This document shows, one piece after another, positions 33,664-43,288 of a stretch of 64,000 nt of DNA. Each line of letters begins with the position of its first letter. Position 1 is the first letter of the stretch. The position numbers and the translations under genes are program-made. The notes below the pieces were generated by a model. It was given only the letters and a program-made list of their open reading frames with translations. It was not told where the DNA came from and searched no databases. The stretch is from Isochrysis galbana (taxonomy: Eukaryota; Haptophyta; Isochrysidales; Isochrysidaceae), in assembly GCA_018136815.1 (NCBI GenBank), contig CM030940.1, positions 4,178,245-4,242,244 on the forward strand, read 5' to 3'.

Positions 33664-34062
33664 CTACGCGGCGTGCGTGTCGGCGTCGTGCGCGCTTCGT
33701 CCGCTCGGTGTGGAACTGGTGTTTTGTGTCCGCAAAAATGTTGAACTACTATATGCACGACCGTGAGCCATGGGGAAACGTTGGAGCAATTCCTGCTTTT
33801 TGGCCTCGAACACCAGTTCCATGTCATGGTCAGGGTCGTCGAGTAGGATGGCGCTCTTGATCAGAACGTCGAGAGCGACGATGTGTGCACTCTGGGTGTA
33901 CGGCGTGAGAGTTCGCTTGACCGCGGGCTCGACACTGGAGTCGGTTCCCTCCTGGGTGCATTTGCGCTTGGTGGAAGTCTGGGAGCGCTCTTCGAGTTGA
34001 AACTGGTTGGAGTGAGCGCCTGGCGATGCAGCGCTCGTGGTGACCGGTGTGTGCATGAGCAT
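33664..34062 (-). CDS. Hypothetical protein between inverted repeat arms
   Basis: The frame reads upstream through a proline/cysteine minisatellite, but the part from MLMHTPVTTSAASPGAHSNQ onward has normal composition. It contains FQLEERSQTSTKRKCTQEG (a basic, NLS-like patch) and ALDVLIKSAILLDDPDHDME, an amphipathic helix, then FEAKKQELLQRFP. The residues after that are low-complexity. No family is recognised. It lies between the 341-bp array and its inverted relative, which suggests a mobile unit. It may be a 3' exon. Confidence 0.35.
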   Translation of the reverse strand: MLMHTPVTTSAASPGAHSNQFQLEERSQTSTKRKCTQEGTDSSVEPAVKRTLTPYTQSAHIVALDVLIKSAILLDDPDHDMELVFEAKKQELLQRFPMAHGRAYSSSTFLRTQNTSSTPSGRSAHDADTHAA

Positions 34063-34084
34063 TTCGATGGACGAGCAATAGGTG

Positions 34085-34285
34085 AGGAAGGGGCACGAGG
34101 AAGGGCAGGAAGGGCAGGGCAGGAGGAAGAGCAGGAAGGGCAGGGCAGGAGGAAGGGCAGGAGGAAGGGCAGGAGGAAGGGCAGGAGGAAGGGGCAGGAG
34201 GAAGGGGGCAGGAGGAAGGGGGCAGGAGGAAGGGGGCAGGAGGAAGGGGGCAGGAGGAAGGGGGCAGGAGGAAGGGCAGGTCCTT
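34085..34285 (+). repeat. GCAGGAGGAAGGG minisatellite
   Basis: About fourteen units of 13-15 bp, regular at the right end (GGGGGCAGGAGGAAG). Confidence 0.9.
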
Positions 34286-34344
34286 CCGCACTTTTCGCCA
34301 AGAAGGAACGGCGTGCAGAAAAAGTTGTTATGCTGCATGATGAG

Positions 34345-34690
34345 TGGCAATCACACTTTGTTCCGCCCGCGCCCAGAGTTCCCCCGCGAAAAGAGTGAAC
34401 GCACGGCGTGCACCTTCCTGGAAGTTGCTATGCGCACGCACGGCGCCCCCGCGGGGGGTGCGCCGGTGCACATCGCGCCGTGCCCACGCACGGCGTGCAC
34501 ATGTGATTGCAAGTCATCACAGGCGCTGTGTAACGAAACATCTCTTATATGGCCAGTTTACGTAGTTGTGGGCCGCAGGGGCTACACACACGGAACGGGT
34601 TGACATGCGCGCGCACGGCGTATCCGCGGGGGGACCGATGCACATCGCGCCGTGCCCATGCACGGTATGCACCGATGTGATTAGCGAAGA
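34345..34690. repeat. Inverted relative of the 32345-33050 array
   Basis: GTGAACGCACGGCGTGCACC, then TTCCTGGAAGTTGCTATGCG, then CACATGTGATTGCAAG and ACGAAACATCTCTTATATGG are reverse complements of words in the array at 32345-33050. A second diverged half-unit follows at 34600-34690. Confidence 0.75.
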
Positions 34691-34794
34691 AGCTTTGACG
34701 GCCTCTCTCTCTTATAATTTTAACAAGATCTAATGTTAAACAACTACAATACAACTGTGGACATTTGATCGCTCAATTCGACTGATGTCCCACT

Positions 34795-35123
34795 ATTGAC
34801 GGAACGACACCTAGGCTGGGGCTGGGCCCCTGGCCTCCCCTGCCTCTCCCACGCTGGCCTCGCTGGCCCTGGGTGCCCACCTGGCGACTCGCAGTGTCTG
34901 TGTCTCAGTGGTGGAGGGGGGGTCAGTACGATGGGAGTCAGGTTCAGGCGAATGCGTGAGGCGCGCGGCGCGCGCTGGGTGAGAGTCTGGGCAGGATTGA
35001 TGTCAGCTCAGCCCCTGCCAGCAGGCAGGGGCTGAGAGTGAGTGTGCAGGCCCACGCAGAGGGTGTCTGCGATGGAGGAAGGGGGGAACGCGGCCCCCAT
35101 GACCCTATCAGTTTTACTGATAG
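34795..35123 (-). mobile_element. Retroelement 5' unit with leader hairpin
   Basis: The minus strand starts with AACTATCAG / TAAAA / CTGATAGGG (stem at 35105-35123), then GTCATGGGGGCCGCG. It shares the AGCCCCTGCC hairpin (35012-35036), GTCAGTACGATGGGAG and the GGGCCCAGCCCCAGCCT module. It directly follows the broken end of the LINE at 35130, so it was inserted into or joined to that copy. Confidence 0.7.
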
Positions 35124-36216
35124 TTCGATATTTCTAGGTTGAAGTCTTTGTCCACCGTGTAGAGAGGGCTTATCATTTTCTTAATATGTTTGTTGCTCGG
35201 GGCGTGTAGCCCCATATTTTCTCGTTGTTTCTTTAGTCGCTGAAAGAAACCGACTTTCGCCGTTACTAGTAAGTGGTATCTCGCAAGGATCGCTCTTAAG
35301 ATCGACTTAGCGGACCTCCCGTCCGCGTTACCGTATTGTATGTTATAGAAGTCCGTTAGGATATATCTCCATGCCAGGATACCTAAGTATCCCGAGGAGG
35401 GATGCGGTCTATCCACTTGATAGCAGAAACGACGCTGGGCTACTTCAGATCCCGGCCTAAGGTTGATCCCTAAAAGTCCCTCTATGAATTCGAAAACGGG
35501 CTCCGTCGCGATACAGGAGGCTAAATGCGTGGAACTCTCGGGAGCTATGCCGCAAAAACGACATGTTGGATCGTCAGCAAAACGATTCGCCGTAGCTATT
35601 CTCCTGTGTAAAACGTGTTTGAAGTGCATATAGGACTTCATCTTCGTTGATTGCCCGAGTGAGAGCTTCCGCCGTTAGGAGGAAGGCCAGAGGCGATAAT
35701 GGGCATCCCTGGGGGACTCCGCTCGCCACGTTAAACGGGAAGCTTCTGCCCCCGTTGGCCTTGATGTATCGGATAGGTTTTGCCTCAGAGTTCGTGAGGG
35801 ACTTCGCGTACCTACGGAAGTCTCCCCCGAATTTCAATTTTTCGAGTACGAGGTGGTAGAATTCCCAATTGACTCTGTCAAAAGCCTTCTCCCAGTCTAG
35901 CGCCAGGAGGAGCCCCGGCTCTCCCGTTTCTTCTAGGTATGCGTGTGTTAGTTGTAATAAGTGGGTGGCTTCGCCTATGAGGCGCTTAGGAACGAAGCCA
36001 AGCTGGTCTTTCGAGATGATGTTCCCGATTACTGTCTTCAGTCTGTTCGTAAGTATTTTGGCTAGAATTTTGTAGGATTGAACGATTGAACGTTTTTCCA
36101 TGCTGTGGGTGATGGTGATTGAGCGCTTCTCGCCTGGGGGCCGCGCTCAGCGGGGGGCCCGAAGGAGAGGGGAGTCGCGGCGGCGCGCTCCATCACAACC
36201 AAGTATACACTTAGTT
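35124..36216 (-). mobile_element. LINE copy: reverse transcriptase fused by deletion to zinc domain
   Basis: The minus strand starts with AACTAAGT / GTAT / ACTTGGTT (36197-36216) and MERAAATPLSFGPPAE, then jumps into reverse transcriptase: ILTNRLKTVIGNIISKDQLG, FVPKRLI, LLALDWEKAFDRVNW and SGVPQGCPLSPLAF. The part with the catalytic FADD motif is deleted. The sequence continues with HFKHVLHRRIATANRFADD, FCGIAPESSTHLASC, LAWRYILTDFYNIQYGN and PSNKHIKKMISPLYTVDKDF. So two internal deletions are visible, one before RT and one inside it. The 3' end is lost where the next hairpin unit starts. It is inactive. Confidence 0.85.
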
Positions 36217-36790
36217 GCGCACTTGTGCATGTAGAGACATCCCGGTCCTAGAATGCATACGCCCCGGTATAGGCGATGGCATGAGTCGGTACCGTGAGTG
36301 CGCGGTCCTTAATAGCTAGCGGTAGTAGCCTGAATCTTCAGATTTTTTTATTCTAGGCACACGCTTTCAAAGCCGTGGGAGATTCAAGCTCTCCAATAAC
36401 GTCACGTACGTGTCGGCTAACCTTTGAAATTCGCGCAGGGCGTCCTTTGCCAGCAGACTGCGCTGTTGCGCGCCTTGGCCAGTGTAAGCTGAGTGGCTGT
36501 TGATCATAGGTGCCGAGCCGTTTCGCCAACGATTTCGCCGCGCGGCTGCCTCACGATTTGCGGCGGAGTCGGCGGCCTCACACTGCGGACAAGGGTGTGC
36601 TCTAGTCAGTGGATTGCACGAGTGGTGTGGTTCAACCCCAAGGCCCGGCCTCAGATGTTATCCGAGCGATCGTGCTTTCCCAGCTAAAACTTCTGCCCAT
36701 GCCCTTGAGACGCTGGTCCTTTCGAACTCCGTAGGTTCCCTCCGCAATCGTGGTCGTTCAACGTGCTGTTGTGTGTCCTAAATCATACAT
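36217..36790. other. Intergenic, no gene recognised
   Basis: GCCTGAATCTTCAGATTTTTTTA at 36330-36352 resembles a LINE 3' signature of the 15045 type. No gene is supported. Confidence 0.35.
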
Positions 36791-36799
36791 CTTGTGCTA

Positions 36800-39135
36800 G
36801 ATGCCGTAGCACTAGTCGTCGGGCCTCACCTGTGTTCTGAGCTCCTCGGGCCGTCTTTCGAGACTATTCTTGTTGTAATAGATGCCAGTGAAGTTACTCA
36901 CCCCGGAGAGCTGCGGGAGATGTTTGGCGGAAGGATGAGCTGCTTGGTATTGGGCAAGGTAAGGGCACCGACAGTTTTTGGGTCCCTAAGGCACCATTTG
37001 TGCGCACGCTATCCTAGGCACGTCTCAAATGCTGACACACACCAATGGCAGCTCAGGGGCACATATTGACGACCAAGTCATTTGGGCCCACTGTCCCTAG
37101 GCATTTCAAGGAGGGCACTAAAGGGAGGATGGAGAACGTCTGGGGTAGCTCACCAACTCGTCTGCCGTCATGACTCGTAGCTGCTCACTCCTGATGACGA
37201 GAAATTGTGAGCGGTCGAATCCGGCAGCAAGCCAAGCCCGGAGGCAGACGTAATGCAAAGAATTGGTGACGAAACGCTTCCACACGCCATCGGACCTATG
37301 CAAGCGCAGCGCATGTCTTAGATCCGGGCACATGAGCTCAGGGTCTCAATGCCATCACGGCATCGGGTAATGGAGACAACGGGAGGTTGCAAGGGAGCGG
37401 CTTACCAGCATCGCGTAAAGTATTGAAGGAGCTCATCGTCCGGTAGAGAGCTGAGCAGCGCAGGGTGATCATAGAGTGTAGAATTGCAATGACGAAGCTT
37501 GATGAGTTGCACGCTCACATCAGAGGTGAGGTTGTCCGAGCGTACCCACCCCCACTGCACAAACATCTTGTAAGATGAACGGAGAGCGTCGTAGGGACTG
37601 AGGTGGGTGGGTAGATGGGGTGGAGAGTGGAAAGGTCCTGTGCAGAAGTATGCCTAGAGCGATTGCGAGGATCGACGCTCACGTGGCAATGTCGCCAAAT
37701 GGTGACTCGAGCCGATGCCTCATCCCTAGATGGCCAGCACGCACCTGCGGTGAATAATCATTATCTTCCAGTGCCTAGGGGTGCCTATGGTCGATGCGAT
37801 ATTGCGGAGGGCATCCGAAGAGCACAAGTAATTCGGAGTAAAATCAGGAACTACCGCTCCCGTGTGAACCGCGGGATCCAGTCGCGGCAGTGCCTTCGTC
37901 GCTTGATACTGGATTCGGCCCATCGTGTGCACATCGTACTCATTTGAGAATCGCGGCCCGAACTTGATTCTCTGCCCATCGTATGGCAAGCAGGTGCGGT
38001 GGACGCACGGCTGCCCGGGTTCAGCCACTGCTTGCGCTTGGACTGGGCGACCCCTGCGGCGGTCGGCGGAGAGGAGCTGCATGCTGGAACTCAGCTTGCG
38101 TGGCCGCCCCTTCGATGCACGACCTGACATGAGCTTATCCCACTTCGCCATCAGGGATTTGCTGATCATCGACAGACGCCCCGATGGTAGGCCTGGTGAC
38201 GACGGCTCCAACCTAGCGACTGTCACGCAATTCCGACGAGCTTCAGCCAAGGTGTCGCCCATTGGAAGTTCACGCATCCTGATCTACAAAGAAGTTGGTG
38301 GGAAGATGTCCGTGGACAACGTGCAATGGCTTAATGGATACAATGCAGAGTGGGCTCAGGCCGTTCGGTTCGCGCCAGCGAGCTTTCTTAGCTGGCGGCG
38401 TACCTGGAACTGTTTCTCCCAGTAACAGATTGGTAGATCGATGCCAACGTAGTCAGACCAGCCCTTATTCCACAGCCCCCCGCCGCCCCCATAGAAGAAC
38501 CATTCCTTTCGGTAGTCCCAATGCCCATGGATGTTGCCGGTAAGCCCAGGCAGCAAGTACTTGCGGCCGGCGCACGAGGCGACGGTCCAATTGGAGGCAT
38601 ATGGCGCATCGTAGTCGGCGCTTCGCAGCACGTCGCGTCGAGCTGTGGACGGGCCCGGTGCGTGACTGCACACCTTGTCAGGGTGCATGGCATAGTGGAG
38701 GCATCTCCACATGAAGGTCGTGCCCGAGTGTGCGCAACACGGCACGAGGAGCGAGGGGAGGACGGGCACCTTCTCGCCGCCGGGCTGGTGACGGCGCATG
38801 AGTGAAATTTGCTCGAGCGAGAGAGCGGGCGGCGGCTGACGCTCCGACGGGCACCATGGTGGTAGCTGCGAGGCGTCAGGCCGAGCAGAGACGTTTGGCG
38901 CTGGTGGCAGCATCGGGCACTCACCAGGCGCGAGGCGGGCGGGCGCGAGGCGTGAGCGGCGCACGCGCAGTGCGCTCAGCCGTGCCTCCACCTCTGCGAT
39001 CTCCGCCTCCACTCTCGCCCGTTCGCTATCCAGCGAGCCGGCGAGCAGCGCGGCCACCACGGCTGCCGCCATCGGACGCCCAGCGGCAAGCGCTAGCGAC
39101 AGTGAGCGCGGGCCCGGCCCCGGTATAAACTGCAT
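36800..39135 (-). CDS. Sulfotransferase, type II membrane-type
   Basis: A PAPS-dependent carbohydrate or protein sulfotransferase of the Golgi. Exons 39135-38404, 38283-37745, 37597-37406 and 37295-37154 close in phase. One or more C-terminal exons in 36800-37000 are unresolved. The N-terminus has a hydrophobic anchor (MAAAVVAALLAG) and a short coiled coil (RVEAEIAEVEARLSALRVRR). The 5'-phosphosulfate loop is CCAHSGTTFMWRCLHYAM. KTPxY-like PDFTPNYL precedes the 3'-phosphate segment KIMIIHRSPYDALRSSYKMF, which follows the R-P-hydrophobic-S pattern. SQFLVIRSEQLRVMTADEL is the usual later helix. Introns use GTACGC, GTGCGT, GTAAGC and GTGAGC. The acceptor sugar or tyrosine is unknown. Confidence 0.82.
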
Positions 39136-39441
39136 CGGGAGGTTCGCGGCAGCGTGTCCAATGAGCGCAGACAGAGGACCCCCGCAGGGCCGCAGGGAGC
39201 CCCCCCACTGTGAGGGTGGCGGTCAGCAGGGAGGGGGGGAGGCGGAGGCTTCAATGCTGCTGGCATCCCAGGTCACTTGCCCTGCACTGACGGTGCAGTC
39301 GCCCTCGGGGAGTTCAGCGCAAGAGGCAAGAGGCCGTGACGCTGTGACATCTGAGGTTGGCGCGTTGGCGTTGTTGGCGCGTTGGCGCGTTGGCGCAGGC
39401 TGGAGCGGCGGTGTGATGAGGCGTGCTGCGCGCTGGGTGTG

Positions 39442-39459
39442 GAATGCCCTATCCCCGAA
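39442..39459 (+). repeat. Target site duplication, left
   Basis: GAATGCCCTATCCCCGAA, repeated exactly at 39945-39962. Confidence 0.9.
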
Positions 39460-39944
39460 AAAAAAACCTTTTAATATTCTCGCCTCACTCGTGGCACTGA
39501 AAGACGCTCACGAAGCCACGCCCTTTCTCTTCCCACTCCCCCACTCCCTGCCTTGCGGCTTGCGGCAACTCTCCTCGTGCTCTACTTAGGGGCCCGGGTC
39601 GTGCGGGGGGTTCGAGCTAAGCGGGGTGCACCTGTCCCCAACAGTGAGTTCTCTCCTTCCTCCTGTTCTGTTGAGTGACCTGTCTATACAGAAAGTGTTG
39701 CAGGGTGTCGTCATACTAATGCGCACGGGCGTTCACTCAGTGTGTCCGTAGTTATGGTCGGCCGCCCATCCGAAATATCGGTCAGAGCGGGGTGACGCGT
39801 CGCATCATGCGAGTCTCTCGGCTAAACCGAGAGCTTCCGCTACGAGGCCGAATTCCTTGTTGAGTTGTAGCCTGCCTTTCTTGTCTTCGATAAATATGGG
39901 GGTGCTGAGTTCCGTCGTTTTTTTGATCTTTGGTTTTCTTCCCT
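39460..39944 (-). mobile_element. 5'-truncated LINE insertion with 18-bp target duplication
   Basis: The minus strand encodes the ORF2 end RKPKIKKTTELSTPIFIED, KKGRLQLNKEF and VAEALGLAERLA, then the 3' UTR (CCCCTAAGTAGAGCACGAGG region) and the end GCGAGAATATTAAAAGG plus T-run at 39460-39485. It is flanked by the 18-bp duplication. This fixes the true 3' end of the family: the element finishes in oligo-T, not oligo-A. It is about 485 bp, and everything upstream was lost at insertion, as is usual for LINEs. Confidence 0.9.
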
Positions 39945-39962
39945 GAATGCCCTATCCCCGAA
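39945..39962 (+). repeat. Target site duplication, right
   Basis: Exact copy of 39442-39459. Confidence 0.9.
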
Positions 39963-40275
39963 GGTGGTGCTCAACAGGCAGGAGAGGAGAAGGAGTCTGC
40001 CACCACTCCTAGACTTGGGCTCGCCGGGCGGCGGGGGTCGGGGGAGTGGGGGTGTAGAAAGTATGCTACGTGCCACGTGTAGTAGGTAGTGGTTCCATTC
40101 GCCGCTGGTGTCATGGAGATTGCGGTGACCTCTCGGCGGGGGTACCACGATAGAACTTATAGCGTCGTTTGACATCTTGCTAGCTAGCATTCCTAGCCAC
40201 ATACATCGGACGAGCCATGTGGCAACCGCGCACACCCCCATCGCGGGGGAGGGCTCCGTTGCCGCCGAAGGGCTA
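39963..40275. repeat. Retroelement fragment related to 13740-13800
   Basis: GGGGGAGTGGGGGTGTAGAA and GTAGTGGTTCCATTCGCCG match 13740-13800 inverted and 16960-16990. No frame. Confidence 0.5.
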
Positions 40276-40279
40276 CGGT

Positions 40280-40815
40280 CCCGCAGCACTAAGTAAGGTT
40301 CAAGAAACGGATAGATGTCAACGGATTCCGCCCACTATTCAAAACGAACGACGACAACGAATTAGTTCCAAGTAGCCAAGTAGTAAACTCGTAAAAGTAC
40401 TAGAGCGCCTCAACATAAATATGACGACATAAAACATATAATACAACAACAAAACAAAAACAACACCGGACTTAGCGACCAGGGATAACAATAGAACGTA
40501 GGAGGCACTGCCTCCGCGTGAGGAATCCACTGGGGAAGGCCGAAAGGCTTGGCCCCCACACAGGGACGGACTGGGTCCGAGACCGACGCAAAACAAATGC
40601 ATGAGGCCTGCCCCTCCCCTCCCCCAAGCGATAGGCCCAAAGTAGTGTACATGGACATGGGCATGGGCCGACCCCCCAAAACCGAAAAAAAAGGAACGAG
40701 GGGGGGAGCGGGCGGGGGAGCAGTGGTAGGGGTACAGGCGATGGCATCGGGAGCGCGCGGGAGTGTGTATCAATAGTAGCCTAGCGGGCACCTTCAAGAA
40801 TGTGTGTGTTTTTTT
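40280..40815 (+). mobile_element. LINE 3' end, third subfamily
   Basis: The plus strand encodes KKRIDVNGFRPLFKTNDD just before a stop, matching QPKKRIDIGDFRPVF near 44060. A GC-rich 3' UTR follows and ends GGGCACCTTCAAGAATGTGT plus T-run at 40785-40815. Confidence 0.7.
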
Positions 40816-41017
40816 ACAAACACAACCATAAAACTCTGTCGACGCTCGTCTAAAGTACTCCCCAAAGGGGATGACGAACGAACAGTAAAGAAATACTGTA
40901 GAGGGGGGGGGGAAACAGCGGGAAGAGGCCAGTGGGAGCCCTGGCGGCTTCCCGCGAGTTGGCCGTGCTGGCGCGTGAGGGGGCGGCGGTACGCGCGTGC
41001 AGGCGCGCCTCTTCGCG

Positions 41018-41758
41018 ATGAGCCTCGCCGAGCTCAAGAAGAAGGCCAATGAGGCGATTAGCAAGAACGATATGGAACTTTCACTTTCGCTATTGAATCA
41101 GGCCATCGAGCTCGCTCCAGACGACCGCGCGCTCTGGGCAAACCGCTCGTATGTTCATGAGATGCGCAAGGCGCCTGAGGAGGCGCTCAGGGATGCGCGC
41201 CGCACCATTGAGATCGATCCCGGGTTTCCCAAGGGCTTTCTTCGCGCATCAAGAGCACTTATTGCCCTGGGACGCGCTGAGGAGGCGTACGAGCTGCTTG
41301 CAGGTGTCATTGAGGAGTTCCCACAGGATTACGCCCTTGCAGAGGCACTCACTGCCGCTGACAATGCCAGAGCCACCAGTGGCAGATTGAGGCACGGGAA
41401 CTCGGCTGCCGTCGCTGAAAGTGAGGCTTCCCTTGTAGAGGCAGCAGTGACCGCTGCGGAATTGCGTGATCGCAGGCGCATAAACGAGGGTCTCGGCTCC
41501 TCGTACTACTATGCAGCGGTGCCCTCAACAAGGCACACCCTCCCAGTGGAGGCGCCATCGAGGATCAATGCAGGGGCAGACATCCACCAAAGGCCCAATC
41601 AGGTGGAGTTGGCTGCGGCAGGTGGCATACGCGCTGACCTCGAGAAGAAGGGGGGCGACTCGTACTACTACGCGCATGCGCGTATGAAGGACTACCACGT
41701 CCCGACTGTGCCGAAGCGAATCGACGCGGGTGGCGGCCTCACGCCGTGGCAGCCCTAG
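41018..41758 (+). CDS. TPR protein with two SYYYA repeats
   Basis: An intronless gene of 246 codons from the first ATG (MSLAELKKKANEAISKND). Residues 5-110 form about three tetratricopeptide repeats: AISKNDMELSLSLLNQAIEL, then ALWANRSYVHEMRKAPEEAL, then GFLRASRALIALGRAEEAYE. Such repeats act as protein-binding scaffolds, for example for Hsp70/Hsp90 tails. The C-terminal half has two copies of a module: GSSYYYAAVPSTRHTLPVEA then RINAG, and GDSYYYAHARMKDYHVPTVP then RIDAGG. The last copy ends the protein. I know no function for the SYYYA module. The product is probably cytosolic. A short GC-rich leader precedes the start. Confidence 0.8.
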   Translation: MSLAELKKKANEAISKNDMELSLSLLNQAIELAPDDRALWANRSYVHEMRKAPEEALRDARRTIEIDPGFPKGFLRASRALIALGRAEEAYELLAGVIEEFPQDYALAEALTAADNARATSGRLRHGNSAAVAESEASLVEAAVTAAELRDRRRINEGLGSSYYYAAVPSTRHTLPVEAPSRINAGADIHQRPNQVELAAAGGIRADLEKKGGDSYYYAHARMKDYHVPTVPKRIDAGGGLTPWQP

Positions 41759-41759
41759 C

Positions 41760-42380
41760 CGTCGAGCAACAAGAGTAGATAGCAGTGGCCATTCGCCATT
41801 CCGTACCATTCTGGACAGTCTTTCTTTCTCTAGAGGCATCTCTGTATTCGAGATTGGCGTGGAGACCGCCGTATAGTGTGAAAATAGCAAGAGTTACCAT
41901 CACATGAGAGACAAGATGAGGGACAGAGATTGTCGCCTGCTTGTAGTCATGGCTGAAGCTGTGGTGCCTCAAGTGGAGTGGACTATAAATAAATAAAAAT
42001 TATTTATCCTAGCCAACCCCACTAGCTAATTGGACACAACACTTCAGTCCCGGAATCCCGCCATGCCTAACGAGCCAGGTGTCCGAGTGATACCGGTAAT
42101 ACCGGGGGAAGGGGTCACGGCCCCCTCCCCTCGATATTTGTCTATTTGTCCCCCCTCCAGTGCACGCACCGACCCTGCCACCCCAGCGCGTCCTCTCCTC
42201 GAGTTCACGCTGGGGGAAAACCCCTTTCGGGTAAAACAACGCAGGGGGGGGGGGGACTAGTGAAACTAGGGGCCCAGAGCGCTAATCACTCTCGCCGGAG
42301 CGCCGGAGCGAGTGGCCACGGCGAGCCGCGGCCCTTCCCTCCTGACTCTAGCGCCCCTCTTTTAATATAACTGAGCATTG
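41760..42380. other. Intergenic DNA and repeat edge
   Basis: No gene was seen. A G11 run lies at 42245-42255. TAATATAACTGAGCATTGGTG at 42362-42382 matches the start of the R repeat and runs straight into the hairpin at 42386. Confidence 0.4.
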
Positions 42381-42385
42381 GTGAA

Positions 42386-42440
42386 CTATCGTTAAAACGA
42401 TAGGGTCATGGAGCGCGCGCCGCCTCAGAGACTGAAACCC
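42386..42440 (+). mobile_element. Short retroelement 5' unit with leader hairpin
   Basis: CTATCGTT / AA / AACGATAG (42386-42403), then GGTCATGGAGCGCGCGCC. It is only a stub before unique sequence. The stem differs from other copies but pairs perfectly. Confidence 0.65.
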
Positions 42441-42531
42441 CAAGTTTGGTTTTTTTTTCGACTGATGCCCCACTTATTGGGCTCCAAAAAACTTTTGGGC
42501 GAGGGCGTTTTTTTGTTGTTCACAATGTAAG

Positions 42532-42843
42532 ATGTGGGTTTACGTTCGCGATTTCTTCGAAGAAGACTACGACGTCTTCCCATTGGCTAGCCTGTTGGGT
42601 GGCCTCGCGTTCTGGTTACTGCTTCCAAGCGCACTCATCGGTATCTTGGAGTTGTCGTGGAAGGGCAACTTGAAGAGGGCCGGTATTGCGATCGGGGTGC
42701 TCTTTGTGCTTTGTATCCTTGTCCTGCTGACGTTATGGAAGACGAAAATTTTCCGCTTTTACAAGACGAACAAGATGAACCTGTCCCGGCAGGGGAAGGA
42801 GACATTGCAACAGGCTGCACAAAGACGCAGCAAGAGGACATAA
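42532..42843 (+). CDS. Small two-helix membrane protein, unknown
   Basis: ATG start, 103 residues: MWVYVRDFFEEDYDVFPLAS, then hydrophobic segments LLGGLAFWLLLPSALIGIL and IAIGVLFVLCILVLLTLW, then a very basic tail (KTKIFRFYKTNK, RRSKRT). Intronless and AT-richer than its neighbours. A second frame, starting at 42736 (MEDENFPLLQDEQDEPVPAG), overlaps its 3' end and runs to 42959. Which of the two is real, or whether splicing joins them, cannot be settled. No family is recognised. Confidence 0.5.
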   Translation: MWVYVRDFFEEDYDVFPLASLLGGLAFWLLLPSALIGILELSWKGNLKRAGIAIGVLFVLCILVLLTLWKTKIFRFYKTNKMNLSRQGKETLQQAAQRRSKRT

Positions 42844-42868
42844 AACCCGTCACGAAACACAAACACCC
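42841..42868 (+). repeat. CCCGTCACGAAACACAAACA repeat, copy 1
   Basis: The same 20-mer is at 43384, and a close variant (CCCGTAACGAAACGCA) is at 50422. All lie beside small unassigned ORFs. Confidence 0.7.
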
Positions 42869-42938
42869 ACAACAAACCACACACTACCCACACATCGCGA
42901 CAAGTCCTAAAGATTTTTTCCCCCCCGCCCTCAGGTTG

Positions 42939-43288
42939 CATGCGCAGCTGCCGAATTAGCTTCGAATCGGAGTTGGCACGCCCGGTAAAACTTCCCCCTG
43001 GGCGCATAGCACGCGTGCTTCACCGCCTCCTGGATCCTTCGGACGGCCTCTTGGTGCGTCACGGGGATGACGCACACCCCCGCCGCGACGCGGCAGGCCA
43101 CGGGTGGTCGTTCATTGCACCCGAGCAGGTGCAGTGTGAGCCGCGCAGCAGCGCTGGGTTTCTGCCAGGATGACGGGGCGCGTGGGCATGTGCAGGCGAC
43201 CCATGTCGCTCAAGGGGCACCAGGCGCCGTCGTGCATGCGCGCGAGGGCGACTGCGCACACCGCCTCGAGCTCCTGCGAGCTGTCCAT
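42939..43288 (-). CDS. Small hypothetical protein, limits uncertain
   Basis: ATG at 43288 gives MDSSQELEAVCAVALARMHD and MPTRPVILAETQRCC. Downstream codons to 42939 read GVCVIPVTHQEAVRRIQEAV and GKFYRACQLRFEAN in another frame, so either an unseen intron or a disrupted gene is present. Helical and charged, with no known domain. The CCCGTCACG repeat lies about 90 bp upstream. Confidence 0.35.

Noticed and set aside
40339-41064. 241-residue minus-strand ORF
   Set aside because: It overlaps the LINE 3' UTR and the leader of the TPR gene, and its composition is erratic.
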